Below are positions 24,901 through 39,300 of a stretch of DNA of 64,000 nt, one piece after another (position 1 is the first letter of the stretch; the number at the start of each line of letters is the position of its first letter). Origin of the DNA: Phoronis australis. Taxonomy: Eukaryota > Phoronida > Phoronidae. Where the stretch lies: assembly GCA_002633005.1 (NCBI GenBank), contig NMRA01000487.1, positions 1 through 64,000 of the forward strand. The letters run 5' to 3'. The notes beneath the pieces were generated by a model. It searched no databases and had not been told where the DNA came from. It saw only the letters and a program-made list of their open reading frames with translations. Made by a program: the position numbers and the translations under genes.

Positions 24901-27103
24901 GAAACAGGGCGTGTATGTGAAAACGAATTCTTGGCAGGAACCAAAACATTGCACGAGGTCAAAGCACAAAGAGTTGGACAGATGGTCTTCTAGGATGCGC
25001 GTGTACACTTGTCTGTCTATCGTTGGCCAAAGGCGGCAAAGATACGATGAGTTCATTGTTGTGTGTATAATTACGCAAATAAATAGTTTAAGTTAAGTTA
25101 TTCGGACACGCAAAAGGCATAATTGGCTAACGTGAATTGGTATTTTTTGGTTGTTTTCATTGAAATCTAGACGCTCATTGCGGTCGAGATTTGGCAACTC
25201 GACAGGTTTGTGTACCTCGAAATCTGCCGCCATTGTTCAAAGACACCACGTTGTTGTACTTAATAACATCGCCTCCGGTCCTGATGTTATCGTTCACTAG
25301 ATAATTAGACTCATCATACGCACACTGGAGGCGACAATAGTATTTTTTAATTTTAAATTTTGTTTTGAAAGTTTTTAAATATTGCATATTTGAGTAGTTC
25401 GTGAAAAGTACACGTGATTAGGTTTTAGAATTTAAAAAATCGGACTAGAAATGTGACTTCACAACCTAAAGTGTTTGTATAATATTGCCATTTTATGTGC
25501 TTCATTAGTTCTGATGGATGTGCAACATAATTGGGCCAATTATCAAACCACCAGGCAGCAGTTGAATTTTGAGGTAAGCCAAGTGTCATCGTACAATTCT
25601 TGTCATGTGTGTATATTAATTGAAATATCAAAAACGGTGTTTTTCAGAGCGGTGAAGGGACGAATGAAGAAATGTGTCTGAACTTCCTTTCCTACTACCC
25701 GAAGTCAAAATTCAAGAAATGCCTCTCATTGACGCAAGATGTTACTCCTGTATACAACTATGTCATGGAAAAAGCAATGTGAGTCTCATTGTCCCCCCTT
25801 AGTTTATGTTGAAAATGTCTGAGTTTCCGAATGTAAACATCAACTATTTGAATCGTACGTTAGCTAGGATGAAAACAGCTTGGTGTTTTGTATATTTAAG
25901 TCGCTTTATGATTCCTCAACTACATTCCATTTAGGACTGGACAAATTCATATTGATCCTGACGACTACAAACGAAACAATAGAACCTTTTATCACTATTT
26001 GAACGACATCAACTGGACAGAGGAGGAAGTAGCCAAGTTCCAAAAGTTGACACTGGGGTCACATCGATATCGAGAATACTGTGACTATGGAGACGAGGAT
26101 GAAGACCAGCAAAAGAGAGCTTTTGGGGGATCGGTAAGAGTGTCTCCAACCTTCATTGCTTTGTTTAAACACTGGACATCTGAAAACAATTTTTCGCTAA
26201 ATTGCGAAATAAAGGTATTTTCAGCCAAAGTAACAAGGAAACAAATTAACTTTAATTTTAAGTTAGGACTTGTGTGCTTGATGTTCCGTTTACGCAACAA
26301 TAAAGCCAAAGACCTGTTCAAGAACAAGAAACGTTTACATTAAGACTTGCACCAGAACCAATTGTTGCAGCAACAACTTACGCACGACTTTAGTCCGTGT
26401 AAACGAGGTTTATTATCATTAATATACCTCTTCCAGCCTGAGCATAGTTTCAATTGAGAAATGTATCGTGGAAACGAGTTACGATTAAACTAAGAAACTG
26501 GTTTGGAGTAATGCAAAAATGTTACGCAAATGCATACTACGCAAATGCATCTGCGCCAAGGAACAGCTGATCTAGCACCATCGACACTTAGCAGTAACAA
26601 ACCTATCGCCAAAATCAAATCTATCGGATTTGACGACTGAAGACACGAAAAATTAACATTTGTCACAGTCTATGTTAACTTATAGTTATCGTGGGACACT
26701 TACTAAAAAGCGAGTCTTGTGATAACGAGAGATTGATTGTCAGTCGCAGTTTGCTATTGCGGCGTCAAATGTTGAGATTAATCAATTTCAAATTTTCGCC
26801 TAAAAATTTTTCGTCCAACAACCATATTGCAGCTTTGTAATAATTATCGGTAGTTCTCGATGACTTCGATGTCCTATGTCAAAAATGATATTAGAACGTT
26901 GTCTTTGACCATGTAATGCAGATATTCAAAACCATTCCGTCTCTTTCCAGATGAAAGCCCATCGCTATCGCCTAGTGATCGATGAACCCTACGTTAAACA
27001 AGACGTGTGCGATGATGGAAAATCTTTAGCGACAACCATGTCTTTACTAAAAGTAGAGACATTGCTGTTAGCTATTTTTGCGGTTCTAATGAACAAAAAT
27101 TAA
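18976..27103 (+). CDS. MOXD1: DBH-like copper monooxygenase
   Basis: Ten exons, 632 aa: 18976-19278, 20034-20183, 21277-21459, 21617-21706, 22130-22406, 23092-23319, 24155-24339, 25648-25778, 25935-26133 and 26951-27103 (TAA). All introns are GT-AG and phases close. The ATG exon follows a 5' UTR acceptor at about 18941. Residues 1-22 are a signal peptide (core GIAMVLAVVMAATEA). Residues ~30-175 are a DOMON domain (FHLYWKFDD, LGWVGLGFSPNGGMLGSDI). Residues ~215-530 form the two-lobed type II ascorbate-dependent copper monooxygenase. All six copper ligands expected from the PHM/DBH family are present: H256, H257 (VVHHVVLY), H326 (LEMHYDN), H406, H408 (LHTHLLG) and M481 (EEMCLNF). The C-terminus ends in a hydrophobic segment (VETLLLAIFAVLMNKN), which suggests a membrane or GPI anchor. 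Members hydroxylate an aliphatic carbon in the secretory pathway; the natural MOXD1 substrate is uncertain. Human MOXD1 is about 613 aa. True DBH is less likely given the hydrophobic tail. Confidence 0.93.
22664..22760. repeat. Foldback MITE, copy 1 of 3
   Basis: Arms TTTGAGAAC (22676-22684) and GTTCTCAAAA (22719-22728) bracket a middle related to ACTGAATAACAGGCATCA. The outer sequence reads CGGTACCCCTGTAAATGACTGTT. The same structure recurs at 28474-28577 (same orientation) and 53829-53930 (opposite orientation). It lies in intron 5 of the monooxygenase gene. Confidence 0.65.
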
Positions 27104-30100
27104 ATATTTACAACTAATGTAGTGAGATGCAGTAGCGTCAGACTGGAAATAACACAGTGTATCTGGTCGCTGGTTTCGCAACCCCAGATGAGGGATTCTG
27201 TGAATTGGACAGCAGGATTTAAACAGATCAAGTGATCTGTATTTCACAACAACAAATGGATATCACACGTCAACTAAGTAGGCTTTTGTTCTCAGTACCT
27301 CAATAACTTTTCTACACTTGCGACATGTGAAGTATGTTGATTTAAAAACAGATCACAAACTCGTTCATCCCAGCGTCGCCCGTGGCTTTTACTCCTTGAA
27401 AGGAAAACCTGTCAATGTCAAGTCTTAAACAACTCACGTACATATTTAACACGACAAACAAGTAATGATGTACTGAAAATTTTTCAAATTTAGTAATGAA
27501 GGCAGAGAGATTCGTGAAATTTGAAAATAATAAATCTAAACTCGAGTTCATATTGCATGTTTGAGACAGCTCAACTCAGTTTAGTTTTATCTCCCGTGTA
27601 GTCTAATCCCGTCGGACCGCTTCTGCACCATGTCGCAAGTGTAAAAAGTTATTAAGAGACTGGGTCGCGTTGGCGGCTGATACTGTAAACAAAATGAACA
27701 GACGATGACAGAGCACGAAAGCAGTTAAATACATGAAACCTAATAGGAGAACGAAGTATCGGTGGTCGCATGATATGGATCTTTGGAAAGCAATGTTCAT
27801 GCTCGGTCCAGGTATGACCTGATATTTGTAAAATATACTAACATGTAAGGTGAAAATATATTAAGCCTGTATGACAAATGTAATTGCTTTGTGTCTTGAT
27901 ATTTTATGGTATTTAATGTGGCATGTGAATTACTGTGGCATTGTAACAGGAGTTGTAGTTAACACATTGGTGACGGTCAGATTTTTTAGAACTTGTTTTC
28001 ATTCCTAAAGCATGTTTAGCTTTCTGAAAGAATTGCGAAAAGTTATAAAATTACCAGGTGAATTAACAGTATGCGACATGCCGAAGGATTTTATTGTTTA
28101 AAGTGCTGTTGAAATTTTTGCATTGTATAGTTGTGAAGTTTCAATTTGGCATTGAATCATTGTGTCCTGTTATTTTATAGCCGAAAGTGTATTTATGTGA
28201 AACTGAATAGGTAGTTTCTTGCTTCTTTGGCATTATTTTAAGTGTCTGTGAAGTCAGTGAACAGTTTGTGATATTTTCAGGTGTTGATATTACGAATTTT
28301 TTTTTTTATTTTCAATACAATAATTTCATAAGTTTGTGCTGCTGTTTCGCTTCCAACCCATCAGTTGCATAACTCTGTTTTAAACAAAATCCTGTTCACA
28401 TGTACCTAGCCTCTAGACCATGCGCAACTGTCATCTGCGTGTGGGACTTGTAACCACCTAAAACAGCACTAGCCACTTACAGCGGTCTCCCCATTTTGAG
28501 AACCGATTTCTTTTTCTCCATTCAATAGCGGGCATCAAACTGGTTCTCAAAATCCGGAAAACTACGAATGACTATTGCCCACAAACCATTGGACTTACCT
28601 TTTGCCAAAATCACAGACATGAAAGTGAAAGAAGATGTTATCTGATCGGTGTCCTTGTCTAAATCGTACCTTTATATTTCTGCCAAAAAAGGAATCATGG
28701 TCGGAAACTCCAGCGACGTCTATAGTTAATCACAAATCTGAAAGACATTGTGACCGCGAAGTTCTGTTTGGCGGGAAAATGAGAGGTACGATTTAGGTCG
28801 AAGTACATATTATAAGCCTCTCTTCTACCTTCGTGAAATACATAATCCGGTGCACCAGGTCAAAAACACAATATATATAATCAAAGTTGCCGGAATTTTT
28901 GCATTTTCACCACGTTTCCCATAAGTCTGGCAGATTTTCATCATAATAATTACCATAATCAATATTTTAGAAATGGACTCACGAACATTTTAAAAACTCG
29001 TGCACAAGTTTCTGTGTCCAGAAAGGGATCATTTGACGGCTGGTGAAATTCAGACTATTGTCACTGTTCTTGTTAATGTGCCGTATTTCTTGAAATGTCA
29101 ATTCGATTTATTGTAACAAGTAGAAGGAAATAAGTTTTACAACAATATCCATTTTATTTCAAATTTGTAGATCGCTCCCCAGCATTGTTGCACAAACAGA
29201 GCTTCCGGTCATACCGGTACATTGCAACAAGGACTACATCACGCGTGCCTTATTACAATAATACACTCACGAAATCATAAGAAGAATAAAATATGGCAAT
29301 TGTACGAGAGATTCTTGGCTAACAGTAATATTCATACACTGAGATAAAATAACATTAAGCATTTCATGGTGTTTCAAAAAGATGAACCTTACTAGAAATT
29401 GCCTATTTTGCAACGACAAACCATTGTCTCGGTGTTTTCCTCGCAACATCTGGAAGGTACAAAAAGCGTTCATGACATGGTAAAATTTTGAAATTCATTG
29501 TATCATTTTGCGTAGTTGTGACGTGTTGCCATGTGAAATATACTGCTTTCTAAATTTGGTTCATTTTTAAGCAATCTATATATTGAAGGCATACAATTAT
29601 ACGATTTGTGAAATATACAATAAAAGAAATCGTATTTACAAAAGCGTACGTTGAAAAATATTTCCAAATTCAATGTAACAAACAACCCACTTGCGCAGCC
29701 CTACAAACAAACAGAACAGAAAATATATTTGTCTGTGACATTGCCAAAGGAATGTTAAAAAAGTACTCGTTATCACGCGACCCACACGGCCCGTTTGGAC
29801 CGTCCATTCAATGAGCGTCTTGCGTGCAATGGCTACCAGGTAAACATCAAGCACGCGTTCCAAGACGGTTGTCGCGTGGTAACAGGAGCGTTGAATTCTA
29901 ATATCCAAACTATACATGTTTATGTACACAACTTATTTACAATATCACGCATAATTTACAGCTTAAAACGATGGGTCATAATTTAAAAGTTTTACAAATA
30001 GCACGGATAAATTTCCTCTCAGTGGGTCAAATATCCATTCAGCACCTTTTAAAGTCTTTATGCAAAGGAATAAAATAACACGTAAAAACTTGAGTCGGTG

Positions 30101-30320
30101 AAATTTACAAGAGCATCTAACTGCAACACATAAGTATTTGATTTCACCGTATGTAAATTCAAACACAGAAGCTATACGTTGCACAATATGTTACGAAGCC
30201 AAAAGCTCTTAGCAGCTTAAAAATATATAACAGTTGCTCCCGGCATTTTATAGAAAAACTTTTAACTTTTCTGGTTATATATCATGGAATTTCTAAAGTT
30301 ACAAAATAACTATAATCAAG
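27104..30320. other. Convergent intergenic gap between MOXD1 and the fasciclin gene
   Basis: Both flanking genes end here, so this should hold two 3' UTRs. An AATAAA at 27529-27534 is a candidate poly-A signal for the plus-strand gene. A foldback MITE lies at 28474-28577. The remaining short open frames (29267-29473, 29608-29986) show no family resemblance. No other feature is seen. Confidence 0.5.
28474..28577. repeat. Foldback MITE, copy 2 of 3
   Basis: Arms ATTTTGAGAACCG (28493-28505) and TGGTTCTCAAAATCCGG (28541-28557) bracket CTCCATTCAATAGCGGGCAT. The outer flanks CACTTACAG and ACGAATGACTATT match the ends of the copy at 53829. No reading frame is present. Confidence 0.7.
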
Positions 30321-33300
30321 TCACAACCACACAGTCCATCGATGGCATAATAAAGTTAACAAAACTAGGAACGCATTAATACACGATGGCCGAATTCCGG
30401 TCGCACCACCGATGATGTCTCCTTCCGACCCAGGCACATACAGCCAGTCATTAATAATGTGCAGTGCACCATTCATACATCCAATGTCTCCTTTTATCAC
30501 CGCAGCTGTGTAAATTATCGAATGAGCCGAATACTTTATCCTATACTGGTACCCTCCTTGGTTTTGAAGAACTAACTTATTCGTGTTGTTCGCCATCAAC
30601 TGTATCTCAGCACCGTCTCCAATTTCATCGAAAAAGAAAACGGTTTGGTTGAGGAAATGCCGCCTCATTACCTGGAAATGAAAGGCAATGTTTTACACTG
30701 TTTTGACGACAGATAGGATCTAACAGTTGTCATCGTGCCAGTTATCATTCCAAATGAAAAGCGCCTGCCAGTGTTAAAAAATAACCATACAATCATGCAC
30801 TTGTTTACGTTGCGCGGCTAAAAATGAATCGAAAGTGACTTAAGGCGTTTGACGGAACAAGTTTCAAGATTGAAAACAAAAGCTAAACGAAGCTATATTT
30901 TCCGTACCAGCAGGCATCTGTTAATTAGTCATTTACTTCGTAAGCCAACGTTACTATGTATCATTTTACTGATATCTATTCAGAGTTATCTCCACAAGGT
31001 TACCACACGCCAGTATTTACCGGCAAAAAACAATAAATTATCAGGTATCAAAAACAAGTGACCATTTATGCTTTTGATAACTGGGCTTCATTTCTGCTGC
31101 TTCCCTTTCGTTTTAATTTGTTCTTTAATAAAGATTTTGTAGGGGATTTCCTGGGCCACGGTTTCCCATGCAGGAAGCTGCCGCAGCGATTCGCCACTCG
31201 CCTACGGCAACCAGATATTCGGGGAGAGGAAGTATCACATTAAAATTTAAAATATAGAAAGATACTGTACCCTTTACTTAAGTAAAAATGTCGATTTGTA
31301 AACTTAACCATAACGCAACAACAAATTTCCTAAGTTGTTCAAAGGGTTCTCCATTAAGGAACGTCCTTCGACTGTAGTAAACTATTTTAATGTTCTTTGT
31401 TGCATGGGACCTTAGTGACACTTTCCCAACATCTCTTAATGGCACATTCACGACTGATGTTAACCCTATGTTTCAAAATCCTTCAATCTCGATTAAGAGC
31501 GTATCTTTGCTGAAGTTTTCTTGAGCTAACGAAATCTCGTCGGTTTCCACGACTTGTATTTATTTGGCAGTTCTTAGCCGACTCGCGGTCGAGCCGGTCT
31601 CGCCACCTGGTGACTGATCTATTCGTTAACATAAAAAATCCCGGAAATTAATTGACGAGATGTAGTGCCTCCTGCCTCCTCTGACTTCCCACAACCTTAA
31701 CATCCTATCGCCATCTACTTACATATTTCAGAGCCCACGGTGTGCGAAATAACTCGGGATCAGCTCTTCTAATTTTCCACAACACTTCATTCGTCGGAGC
31801 AAACAGTGTGAATTTTTGATCAGTGACTCCTAGAAGTGTCCACATGTTCACCTGGTGCAGGTAAACTTGAAAGTCCCTGAAATCAACACACGATTGTTTA
31901 CAGCTAAGTCCAGTGACGCTATTAAAGATATTTTAGCACCTGGATACACGCAGCGTAAAATTAGGGATTGTCGAGAGTGCATTTCACGTGAAGCTCCAGT
32001 GCAGTAGTGGTAAAATTAGAGGTAGGCCTAAGTAGGTGTTCAAAGCCCACCGTATCACCTTGGGCACTGAACATAACTTACGGTGCGTAGGCGCTACGTT
32101 CAAATGCCAAAAGGTGGTTGGCTGCGCCTACGTGCGCCTACGCTCCACTGCAGCACAGTGAAGCTCATCTAATACTCTCAACAACATTAATTGTCCACTT
32201 ATTCAATGTCTTTAGTTTTGGTAATACTTGGATATTCATAGATCCGAACTTCTCCTTTTGAAACTAAAACACTGTTGGAAAACATAACACATGTTAGAAT
32301 CAATCGTTTCCTTACGTAAGATTTGGTTGTTTCAAAATGGCTTCTTGTATCGTCAGGTAGGGAGCGCCCAATACGCGGTCAATGTAATGGATAACTCCAG
32401 TAGTTACCCCGACATCCATCCGTAGTATTTTTGCTACGGTGTGCCCCCCTTCGACATAGGTATCTGAAACGACAACTCATTGTCATGCACCGGTAACAAA
32501 AAAGAACACAATTCACTTCCATGGGACTGCACCATAGAAAGCCTAATAAAAAAACTTTGGAATGGTTGACGTGAGAACTTCGCCGACAATCAAGATGCAC
32601 TGTCGTCCGTTTCACTTTAGTTTAAAAATCATAAGTAACGCAAACCAATTTTGTCATTCCCAAATAATTTCTGATGGAGCACTACACAATATGACCATCA
32701 CATTTGCATAATATTGAACACCGTGTTTTATGAAGTTACACGGAGGAATTTATATACAAATTATTATTATTTAGAGATAGACGTCTTTATAGATGGGACC
32801 AATTCTGTGTTGCAAACTGGCAAAAATAAAAAAGTATAATTAAAGTTTTAAGCACAAACAGGTCACGTGTTGGGATACATTGCACAAAAGATACGTCAAG
32901 ATGTATCCCGGTATGCTTTTGTCATTGATTTACACACCGTTTTCATCTCTGTAGAAACGCAGCATCATTTTTTTGCCGTCCGGTTTATTCGGATCTTGGG
33001 GGGCCCGTGATTCCTTCGCGAAGGCCACTTCGCCTCCAATCGGAATGTTTCTTACGACTACCATTTCGTTGGGAATGACGTGTAAGTTGAGTACCTGCAA
33101 TTGATAAAATGTCAAAGTCGCGTGTATTGAAAGTGTGAATAATATTTGGCGAAAAAGTGCATACAGAAATAAAGATCTTGGAAGACTTAGAAGTTAGAAA
33201 ACACAGGTTTCCAAGATTTCGGATGTCAAAAACTTCTTCATAAGCAAGTTCAGAAGTGACATCCCAAATATCGCCTTCGTTACCAACTTTCAGTCAGAGG

Positions 33301-36300
33301 ACTTCGTAAGATTTTGATATAAAACCATTATTTCTGATTCGAAAACAGTTTAAATGCATTTTGTTTGAATTAGTTGTGAGTTACATTTTGTATGTGAATT
33401 ATTTGGAAGAAAGGACAACTCGTTATTGCTTAAAAAGACGGATATTTAGGTCTTGAATGGCAACTTAAAACAACGCATGAATCCTGAAATAAACTGATGA
33501 AACTAATAGACAAAACAACGTCTCGGGTCTCACCTTTTTCAAGAACGGTTGATCTGTGCGCAATCTGTCCAAAGTTTCCTGTTTCAGCAGCCCATATGCG
33601 TTATTTACAGGTGCGACAACAGTGACCTGGGGACCGTTCTCTTGGTTAAGGTAATTTAGTAGTTCCTCGTCAGTTTCTTGTTTGAGTGACGCCAGGTAAT
33701 CACTAAGAATGCAACATGTTTTAGCTGTTGAAAACGACCAAAACGCTAGTTTACGATCAACCCGCGGTTTGCCTTTTCAAGCAGCATTTTTCTCTACGTG
33801 AACTTTTAAATTGTTGTTCTCAAAATGGTCACGGGATACCCCACCCATGAGGCGATGAAAGCAGAGTACAACCATTAAAAAGTATCAGAATTTCATAGGT
33901 AACCATCTCGTTTGTGAATTTTAGCTACCGGATATCTTCGTTTTGTTCCGTCACTTGACTAACGGCTTCTCTCGAAAGACACCCTGTAGAGGCTTATATA
34001 ATATTTCAGAAATTCACGCTGGTAGTTTTCACTGCTGTGTTACCAACTAAATATTTTCGTGGACGCATATGAAGCACCAAATGCTTCTCAAAAGAGTACC
34101 TTTTCTGAGTGTTAAATGTGCTTTATTGACGCGTACCTTCAAACAGTAGTGTACTGAAATAAAGTACGCGCTCTGAGTAATTTCCCATCAAAGACTGCAC
34201 ACGGCTCTCAAAATTCAAACACACACTGTCTAAAAAAGCAGACACAGCCACCGAAGTAGATAACACCCATTGAAATACACCAAGAATGCGCTATACTGTA
34301 CCTGAGGTCTCCATCCCTAGCAATCTGTTCTTGCGCGTTACTATGAACAAAATTGACCAGTTTGTCGATGATGTGTACAATTCCCGAATTGGTCATTATG
34401 TTCGCCTCCAGTATTTTCGCGGACACCATTCCACACATGATGTAGCCTAAAATCAGGGGAAATGTATAGAATTGAGTTACTGGCCACGAGAAGCGTTCAA
34501 CAACGGTGCACAAGGCGGGGGTAATTTATTTCTCAGAAACTGAATATAACAAAACTTGAATTTTGTGGTCAAGCTTACCAGAACAAATTAACATGTTTAT
34601 GATAAAATCCTGTCTGAGCGTTTACGTAGAAAATCACATATTACAATTACAAACGCAGAACTTACGATCATCTCCGCGTTTCGCAAGAGTACATTTACAG
34701 TCAGGGTCCAGAGTCTGCGCAGCATTCTGTGTCTTGACACCGTCAAATCGTGGCACGTCCACTTCTATATTCGACACGTACTCTAACCTATCCAGGGGCC
34801 AGATTTCTTTATCCATTATGTGTCCACGAATCACCTAAGGAAGCAAATCTATGAGTGCTGACATAGTATTCTTCATGAAATAAAAAACCACTAAATGACG
34901 TTTATTATGCTAAGTCACACCACCATGATATGTCCAGGAAGGATGAGCTCCGGTACACACGTAAAAGTCGCGTGGCAAAACCTCACTACTTTGGAGGAAA
35001 ACAGACCACCACGGCGGCGGAGATTAAGGCTAAAATAAATGAATTTGACAAGTAAAGATTATTTATGTTTGACATATGTCCTGGGAGATGCATGTGTTCA
35101 CCTTTTGCAGCTTTGGCTTGTCCTTTACTAACTCATTTCTAACTGTGGTGTCAAGGCCGCCACCTGTTGACAACGCCATGTTGTTTGGAATCAGCAGAGT
35201 TCCCCACATCTGGTTGAACTGGGCGTCCATGTCCCCGGCCACTATCAAGTCGTAAAAGCTTCTGTCGGTAAAATATAACATGAATTATTTACATCGTGCG
35301 CCTCCAGTGTGCGCAAAGATTTTATACTATCTTGTGCGTGCGGACGGAAGCAATCCATTACTATGCACATGACAGATTTCTCTGTTCTAATAGACCAAAA
35401 AGGATTGTTGGTTCTGGTCTCTCTTTATTTGAAAATCGAGTCGTTGGTGCGGTATTTTTTCGGTGCTCATTTTTTCAGAAATAAATATTAATCCGCCAAG
35501 ACCAGCAAAAATGATGAGGATTTGGCTTATTTTGCTACTCACCGCTTGACAAAATGCCTTTGTGAAGACCATTGGTTGAAATAGGTGTGGACGCGTGGTG
35601 TTTTTAGTGAGCCCAGGTCGGGGTACAGACCAGAAACAAACAAACTTTCTTGACCTTACACCCTCTCAAATTCTGAGTTTGTCATTAATTGTATATAAAA
35701 GGAGCCCAAAACAAGCGCTTTTCAGAAATTAGTATATTCCTAACACTTTTATGTCCACGCAAGCTCACTAACATTTTAATTTTCATGCTCAGTAATAGCT
35801 CCATAACATGACTTTATTGGATTTGTTTCGTAGAAGATAGCCCAGGTCAAACGCCCGTGCAATCTCGCATATATTTTAAAGCATTTGCCTAACTTTCCAT
35901 GTGAATGAAAGGAAATTCAAACCTGATGAATTCCATCCAACTTATAGAATTTCGAATGACTTACTTGGCAATGTTGAAGTTACTTCGAATATACGCCCAG
36001 GTGTTATCCTTCGTACCCACTGGATAGAGCACTTTGTTGATGTAATACACCCGTCCATTATTCGCGTCAGATTGAGCGGTCACGCGAGCGCCATTTACCG
36101 CTTTTCGGTCCTGCAACATCACCAAATGTTGTACGAAGACAGTATATATCTTTTCGTAAACCATGAATATGCAACCCCAACCACATGAATATCACGAGAA
36201 TTAAATGACTTTATTGGCTTTAGAGGCGCTTGCTCTTCTTTGGGAACAAAAGAAAAATTATTGCGTTGTCTATTTCCAAAGTATTGGAAATCTGGGTCTA

Positions 36301-39300
36301 ATCACTGAACACGCCAAAACGGTTGTTTTTTTTAAACTGGTTTGTGTCAGCCTATAATCATCCTAACCTAACAGTAAGTGCTCCTGTCATCAAATCGCTG
36401 ATGCTACCCATCGTTCTAAGCAAATGCTATCGAATCTTCTATGAAGTCAATTAAGCAAAAGTTTCAGGCCCTCAATAACAGAGGGGTCCAAACTTGTCGA
36501 AATATGTTTTTCATGAGAAACGTTCCAAACCTTCAGGATCCAGAAATGAGTGGTGGCGAACTGAATGGGGACCGGGAATTGGAAACTTGTTTTGGTTCCC
36601 GATTTTTCCAACTGCCTTTGAACCAAGAAATTTAGATCGGCTACTGATGAAATTCGCCCTTTGCCCGTGTGTCATTTTGTGAACCTCAGTTGGACGGGAC
36701 CGTGAATCAGTTTGGACAGGTAAAACTAAGTGGCACTCGCAATGCTGGCGCCGAAATTGTCAGCTCGCCATCCATTAAATGTTCAACGAAGTCCACTATG
36801 GTAATGTGTTTCAGTTGCTACACGATAATATACGTCCGGTCATGAGCTTCTATAGTGCATTATATAATATCTTATTAGGTCCATGATCCGATGCACAGGG
36901 AGTTACACTGCATTTAATGTTTCACGTTCAAGCTCATTAGAATTCAACTGACCACTAGGTGACTTACTTTATAGGACGGGTGAACGAAAGATTAAACCAA
37001 GTCTCTATGAAATCCGGCTGTAAGTAGTGCCGAGTGTGGTTCCTTTAACTGTCTATTGCAACCTGTGTCGCGATTGATTACACAGATATCGACTTATGTC
37101 GAGTGTGTCATGAGCGTGTAGTCCTCACTCGTCCATCTAAAATCTCAAAATATGACAAACGCGTATGACTGAGGTGCCATATTTTGAACCTACCCCGTAA
37201 ACGCTGAACCAAAGTCGAGGTTGGTTGATAGCGTGAGACGGAGACCACTGGTTATTACGCAGTTCCAGACGTCTATTTGGTTCAACATGGAAAACTGCAA
37301 TGAAATTGAAAAGTAGATGCTTTCATATATTTCCAGCATTTAAAGTTTCAAAGATGTTAGAAAAGGGATTTTGTAACTGGGTCTCTGATAAACCTTGAAC
37401 TATCGAAAATAATTGTTCGAAATCAAATAAGTTGCCTTCAAAGTGTATTTCAAATCATGGTTATTACAGCTATCATTATATTATTATATTTGTATTTTCG
37501 TGAGCGTGCAGGTGCAGTGGTTTTCCACTTTATGTGTTGCATGTTTTCCGTGGCACGAGGACGAAAATACATACATACAACCAATTGACTTCTCAGCTCG
37601 CGGTTATGTGCATTTGGGTATAATCTCGCAATAGGATACTGTGATGCCTTGGTAGAGATTTCCTGTGTTGTGTTTAAACTGCCAACATGGTGCTGATTAA
37701 GAGACCGTTCAGAATTATCATCATTATCCCGACCCCAATCCCATGGACGTGTACAAAAAATGATGACAATTATGTTGAAATAATTCTGTTTCGTTTCATC
37801 TGGTCTAAGAAATTTCAATGTTGTATATATTTTGCAACAAAAATGAGCATGTTCCCGAGAATAAAAGAGGAACAATAAAATATCTTGCGTTCTGACAAAT
37901 CCATCTTAGAGAGAAAGAATAGAGCGAATAGAAATGAAACGTGTAGGACGGCCAACACAACCACAAACGGCGGTCAGCGGGATCACTGGCGAGAATTCCC
38001 AAACAACGTACATGTACATGTAGACCTACATCGACCAGATCGAACGCGGTATCTTGAAAAACGGTTGGTTTTATGTAATGGTCATAAATAATCGTTAAAA
38101 GATATAAAAAGTCCACATCTTCGGATCTGAAAAAGTGCATGCGTAGTTCATTTTGTCCTTGTTAGCTGCTCTCATGAACACACTTGCTCGAACCAGATGA
38201 CAATTTGGAGTTGTAGTTTCACAGCAGAAGAAAGGCGGGACAACTGGTGCGCATCTCGCGACACGTTTAAGTTGCATCTTGACAATATTTCAAATAGTTG
38301 TTTTGAAATAACACGTTTATTGATTGATTAATCCTTATTAAATGAGGGGATCATACTAGAACAACATAAGATTCACCAACAAGTTAATGTTTCAACTGTA
38401 ACGGCTTTTTACCTACCCATATGATACGACATAAGTTCTAGCCTTTTGTTATACGGCATTGTGTCGATGTTTCCCTTCAGGTCTTCAAAGGCATCGTCGA
38501 CGGGAGCAAACACGGTATACCAATGGTCATCTTTACCCAAGTCGTCGAGAATCTGTACGTTTTTGAGATATGCCTTGAACTGCACAAAAAGACAGGCGAG
38601 TAAAGGTAATGAAATTCTGATTTAAGAAAGGCGTGTGATCGTACTGAAAACGCGTCCTGGGCCATAAAAATAGATTGTTCAGGGCACTGGCGTAGCCACA
38701 AGGACACAACAGAATCCATGATCTCTTGTTCATTGCAAAAAGTCCTCCCTCGGTAAAACTTCATTTGATTTTTTCGTCTGGTCTGCTTTAAAAATGAACA
38801 TTTTGAAAAGGTATTTAGTTTTTAGGGAATTTACAGGCACGGAATTTTTAAATCACGGATCAAGATTTATGTTTATTTAAATGAACATTTGGCATCTTGC
38901 CCAATGCCTAAGTTGAGCCAGTCTAACCGAATCGAACTTGAAAACTTCATCACTTTGGAGGAAATTCATGCAACTCTGACAGATTTAAAAACAACAAAAA
39001 TCCTGGCCCAGATGGCTTTACTGTAGAGTTTTTAATTTTTTTGGCCAGACCTTAAATATTATTTGTTCCGATCTTTTGAAGAAGGTATTATTAAAGGAGA
39101 ATTATCTACAACGCAAAAACAGGGTATTATCTCAATAGTACAAAAAGAAAATAAACCAAGAGAATTCATTAAAAATTGGCGTCCAATTTCACTATTGAAT
39201 ATTCCTTACAAAATTTTGTCTGGCTGTATTGCAAGACGCCTAAAAAGTGTCCTCGGACCCCTTATTCACGAGAATCAACAAGGTTTCATGAAAGGCAGAT

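Noticed and set aside
34920-35030. Possible extra fasciclin exon (open frame with VVRFCHATFTCVPE)
   Set aside because: The phase fits neither neighbour. Exon 5 joins directly to 34834 in phase, giving the expected FAS1 pattern LQK|VIRGHIM.
37185-37300. Alternative reading of fasciclin exon 3 (FSMLNQIDVW... frame)
   Set aside because: It is open, but its phases do not match exon 2 or exon 4. The other frame (…RLWFSVYG) closes on both sides and fits the FAS1 consensus.
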